Of a DNA stretch of 64,000 bases, positions 61,274-64,000 are shown piece after piece. The notes below the pieces were generated by a model. The model ran no database searches, was not told where the DNA came from, and saw only the letters and a program-made list of their open reading frames with translations. The stretch is from Veillonella infantium (GTDB lineage: Bacteria > Bacillota > Negativicutes > Veillonellales > Veillonellaceae). The stretch spans positions 1 to 64,000 of the forward strand of contig NZ_PPDD01000001.1 in the NCBI RefSeq assembly GCF_002959895.1, in the 5' to 3' direction. The position numbers were made by a program, and so were the translations under genes. How positions within the stretch are numbered: position 1 is the first letter of the stretch; each line of letters begins with the position of its first letter.

Positions 61274-61846
61274 TTACTTCATAGTCGGGAAGTTTTGTTG
61301 TTCATATTGTTGTTGATACGCTGCAATATTGCTTGTATCTTCATCGTAGTTAAAGATTGTTTTACTGCGATATCCACCTTGCGTAATGATGATATCGATA
61401 GAGGACGGCACCTCTTGACCAGTACGTTGCAAATGGTTAACTAGCTCTTGTAAAGCTTCATTTTGGCGCATGGAACCAGCCATGTATTTACCTTTAGATA
61501 AACCAGTATTTCTAATGACTTGACCATTATATACTTGGCCTCTATTATCTACATAATAGAAGCGTACGGCACCCTTATCTCCCGAAGGCACTGCTTTTAC
61601 ATAAATAGTCTTCCAGTTCTTTTTAACCATACCTTTAGTAGCGTCTGCTAACTTATTAGACAAACGTTGTGTTTCTTTATTAGTCTCTTTGGAGACACCA
61701 TTTACCTGTTGAATTTCATCATTCATGGGCATTTCAATAGGTGACACCGCAGGATCTTGTTGAACCTTTTTCGCATCTGCAGGCTGAACCGCCAATACAC
61801 CAACGGCTGCCATTACAGCTAATGTTGTAAGAGCAAATTTCTTCAT
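61274..61846 (-). CDS. Exported protein of unknown function
   Basis: This 190-residue protein has a clear signal peptide (MKKFALTTLAVMAAVGVLA, cleavage near ADA). The mature part has a helical, charged segment (about 30-75) and a beta-rich half with GAVRFYYVDNRGQVYNGQVI and VPSSIDIIITQGGYRSKTIF. No family is recognised. The start at 61846 follows GAGGAGAG. It is downstream of the membrane-anchored gene at 61930, 83 bp apart, and may be co-transcribed with it. Its terminator is split by the IS. Confidence 0.72.
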   Translation of the reverse strand: MKKFALTTLAVMAAVGVLAVQPADAKKVQQDPAVSPIEMPMNDEIQQVNGVSKETNKETQRLSNKLADATKGMVKKNWKTIYVKAVPSGDKGAVRFYYVDNRGQVYNGQVIRNTGLSKGKYMAGSMRQNEALQELVNHLQRTGQEVPSSIDIIITQGGYRSKTIFNYDEDTSNIAAYQQQYEQQNFPTMK

Positions 61847-61929
61847 TATATCTCTCCTCAGATAGGATTCCCTAAACAAATTATATTTTATACAATACAT
61901 TATAAGCATTAGGCTATTTATTATCAAGC

Positions 61930-62826
61930 CTATCTTATTTTTTCAGGACCATTATTCTTAATTATTTGATTCCAATGTTCAAATCTCGCAATATTATAAT
62001 CCATATCCATATATTTAATATTAAAAGATGTAATAGATTTAAGATCGTTATAAAATTCCATCTCATCAGTACTCGTATTCCAGAATAACATCATATTTTC
62101 ATATATAGGTATACCATAATACTGTTCAGCTTTTAAAAACTCAAATGGTAAATTCATGTTAGGCTTCGCGTAGATAAGAGGACTAACAGTAAGCAAATAG
62201 GTATCTCCTACCTTACCATTCATGTATAAATCTCTAGGAATTAAAGAATCTGATATTACTTTATCTTTTTGAATACCATGTTTACTAACATTCTTATTTT
62301 GAACAGAAATCGAGTCTGTATTCACTATTTTGCTAGCAGATAAATCAGGGCTTAAGATATATTTCGCGTTCCCTTTAGAAGCTATAATTTTACCATCTAT
62401 ATAGTCTAATGAAGCGGAGAATTTATCGAATTCATACCCGATAACATTAGAGCTTAAAGATGTATCATTAATCTTAAAAATTAAAAGTTGATATAATTTC
62501 ATATCAGAAATAGCATCATTAGAACGTGCAAGAAGATATAATTCATTATTAACGATAAGAGAGTCAAAAATATAACAGTTATATGCTTTCATGATAGGCA
62601 ATACATCAACTACATAAGATTCAGAGTAATTACTTGCATTTATAACTGTCACGGTTGCATTAGGATCACGATTACTATCAACTGTAATATCCTTCTCTAT
62701 AATTATTCCTTGTTTGGGTAAAATTCGATCCTCATTTCTCGTACCATTAAGGTGTAAGGCACACAAAACAAGGATAAGTAAAAGCAAAAAACTAACAATA
62801 TAATGCTTTTGTATCCATCCCAACAT
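61930..62826 (-). CDS. Membrane-anchored protein of unknown function
   Basis: This 298-residue protein has one N-terminal membrane segment (IVSFLLLLILVLCALHL, residues 10-26) and then a long beta-rich extracytoplasmic part with repeated strand-turn patterns (YDYNIARFEHWNQI near the end). The pattern suggests a propeller-like or beta-sandwich fold, but this is a guess. No family is recognised. GAGAGGTG lies before the ATG. It may be co-transcribed with the exported protein gene at 61274-61846. Confidence 0.7.
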   Translation of the reverse strand: MLGWIQKHYIVSFLLLLILVLCALHLNGTRNEDRILPKQGIIIEKDITVDSNRDPNATVTVINASNYSESYVVDVLPIMKAYNCYIFDSLIVNNELYLLARSNDAISDMKLYQLLIFKINDTSLSSNVIGYEFDKFSASLDYIDGKIIASKGNAKYILSPDLSASKIVNTDSISVQNKNVSKHGIQKDKVISDSLIPRDLYMNGKVGDTYLLTVSPLIYAKPNMNLPFEFLKAEQYYGIPIYENMMLFWNTSTDEMEFYNDLKSITSFNIKYMDMDYNIARFEHWNQIIKNNGPEKIR

Positions 62827-62877
62827 AAAATCACCTCTCTCTTATGTATAGTATAGCGAAATCTCTAACCTAATAAA

Positions 62878-62943
62878 AGAAAAGGCTTCAACCAATGCTC
62901 GACAAAACTTATTCTGTCGATGATTGATTGAAGCCTTTATTTT
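62878..62943 (-). terminator. CDF gene terminator
   Basis: AAAGGCTTCAA...TTGAAGCCTTT encloses an inner CGACAAAA/TTCTGTCG-like stem. T runs lie on both sides. It ends the leftward CDF gene. Confidence 0.82.
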
Positions 62944-62950
62944 TATATTA

Positions 62951-64000
62951 TTAATTACTGAAGTCAGTATCTACAATAGCAAATTGTGTATATTCAGGGC
63001 AGCGTTTTTGCATTTCTGCTTTAATTTTTTCTAATGTACCTTGTGGATCTTCTTCGTCAAAATCAAAGATAATATCGTAGTAGATAACTTTCTTTTCTTC
63101 TTGTACGTAGAACGCATGTACTTGTACTACGTTTGTATATAGACTCACAACTTGGTCGAGTGCTTGTCTTATTTCAAGCACTTCTACACTAGGTTGGTTT
63201 TCAGCATATACGCCAACGGTCATAGCAATACCAAATTTTTTATAGAGATGAACGGCGATACCTTTTGTTAGGGGATGAATATCTGCCATGGTCATCGTAT
63301 CTGGCACTGTAATATGAACGGAGCCAATTGTTTCACCAGGACCGTAGCTATTTAATACTAAATCATATACACCGCCTACATTTGGATGTTGGGCGATAGT
63401 TTCTTTAATTTCACGAACTAAGTTATCATCTGCACGAATGCCAAGCAAGTGATTATACATTTCTTTTAAAATGTCATAAGCAGCTTTCAAAATTAAAACA
63501 GAGATAGCTGCACCTACATAACCTTGAATATCAAAGTTAAAGAAGAATACTAACGCTGCAGATACCAATGTGGCAAAGGTAATTACCGCATCAAAGAGCG
63601 CATCGATACCGGATGCTACAAGAGCATCGGATTTATATTTTTCACCTTGCGCCTTAATATAACGGCCCATTACAACTTTCACCACAATAGCAACAGCGAT
63701 AATGGCCAAGCTTGGAACATCAAAGGTAGATACCTCAGGGTGAAGAATTTTTTCAATAGATTCCTTGAGGGATCCAATGCCTGCACCAAGGATGATGAAA
63801 GCAATGGCCATGGTAGTCATATATTCGATACGACCATGACCAAATGGATGCTCCTTATCGGCACCTTTAGCGGCTAATTTTGTACCAACAATGGTCAATA
63901 CAGAGGACAAAACGTCTGTTAAGTTGTTTACCGCATCAAGGATGATGGCGATAGAGTTAGACGCAAGGCCTACAATCATTTTAAAAATAACGAGAACGAC
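62951..64000 (-). CDS. Cation diffusion facilitator (CDF) metal exporter, 5' end cut
   Basis: At least 349 residues of a CDF transporter are present; the frame stays open to the window edge and the first helix is partly missing. The metal site shows NNLTD in helix 2 and DALFD in helix 5, i.e. Asn-Asp and Asp-Asp pairs rather than the His-containing pair of zinc exporters. The conserved HPFGHGRIEY follows helix 2. The C-terminal domain has the usual cytoplasmic fold. Mn2+ is a plausible substrate by analogy with MntE-type proteins. Confidence 0.85.
   Translation of the reverse strand, partial: VVLVIFKMIVGLASNSIAIILDAVNNLTDVLSSVLTIVGTKLAAKGADKEHPFGHGRIEYMTTMAIAFIILGAGIGSLKESIEKILHPEVSTFDVPSLAIIAVAIVVKVVMGRYIKAQGEKYKSDALVASGIDALFDAVITFATLVSAALVFFFNFDIQGYVGAAISVLILKAAYDILKEMYNHLLGIRADDNLVREIKETIAQHPNVGGVYDLVLNSYGPGETIGSVHITVPDTMTMADIHPLTKGIAVHLYKKFGIAMTVGVYAENQPSVEVLEIRQALDQVVSLYTNVVQVHAFYVQEEKKVIYYDIIFDFDEEDPQGTLEKIKAEMQKRCPEYTQFAIVDTDFSN

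Overview
The window looks like a low-GC chromosome of an anaerobic, Gram-negative-type Firmicute. The most likely source is Veillonella (Negativicutes). This rests on gene content and my recognition of protein styles; no 16S or other marker gene is present. No tRNA, rRNA or CRISPR array was seen.

Layout. Positions 1-6751 hold a small secreted PepSY protein, a Bcr/CflA-type drug exporter, an intergenic island of repeated hairpins (1901-2478) and a 1417-residue acyl-CoA dehydratase activase-like ATPase. Positions 7228-23676 are one long leftward 1,2-propanediol utilization (pdu) operon for a bacterial microcompartment. In transcription order it reads pduB-short, C, D, E, G, H, O, F, U, V, a cobT-like gene, a pduA-type shell gene, pduB-long, K, J, L, eutJ, M, N, P, Q. 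A divergent PocR/AraC-type activator (24157-25047) sits at its head. Propanediol is dehydrated by B12-dependent PduCDE, the enzyme is repaired by PduGH, and PduO and CobT supply cofactor. PduP and PduL turn propionaldehyde into propionyl-phosphate, PduQ reduces it to propanol, and PduF imports substrate. No pduS, pduT, pduW or pduX is present.

Positions 25152-34951 carry a MetQ lipoprotein, a DUF389 membrane protein with a second CobT-like gene, a secreted protein, a dicarboxylate/amino-acid symporter, a second iron alcohol dehydrogenase, a large membrane protein and a flavodoxin. Class Ia ribonucleotide reductase nrdAB follows (35382-38842), then a rubredoxin-like/membrane fusion, a DIP1984-type protein and an acetyltransferase.

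Positions 41154-48606 are a rightward aromatic amino-acid operon: aroF, aroB, aroA, aroC, pheA and an aroE-aroK fusion. It is preceded by a 29-codon leader peptide with six consecutive aromatic residues and a strong terminator, which is a textbook-style attenuator. A toxin-antitoxin pair with a double-domain antitoxin and a convergent aroD follow. Positions 50912-64000 contain an MFS exporter, an Rrf2 regulator, a purine permease, three paralogous secreted proteins, a flavin-binding NimA-like protein, an amino-acid permease, an intact IS3-family element inserted exactly in the loop of a terminator hairpin, two exported or anchored proteins of unknown function and a CDF metal exporter cut by the window edge.

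Most intergenic gaps end in clear stem-loop plus T-run terminators, many of them bidirectional. This makes operon boundaries easy to read.
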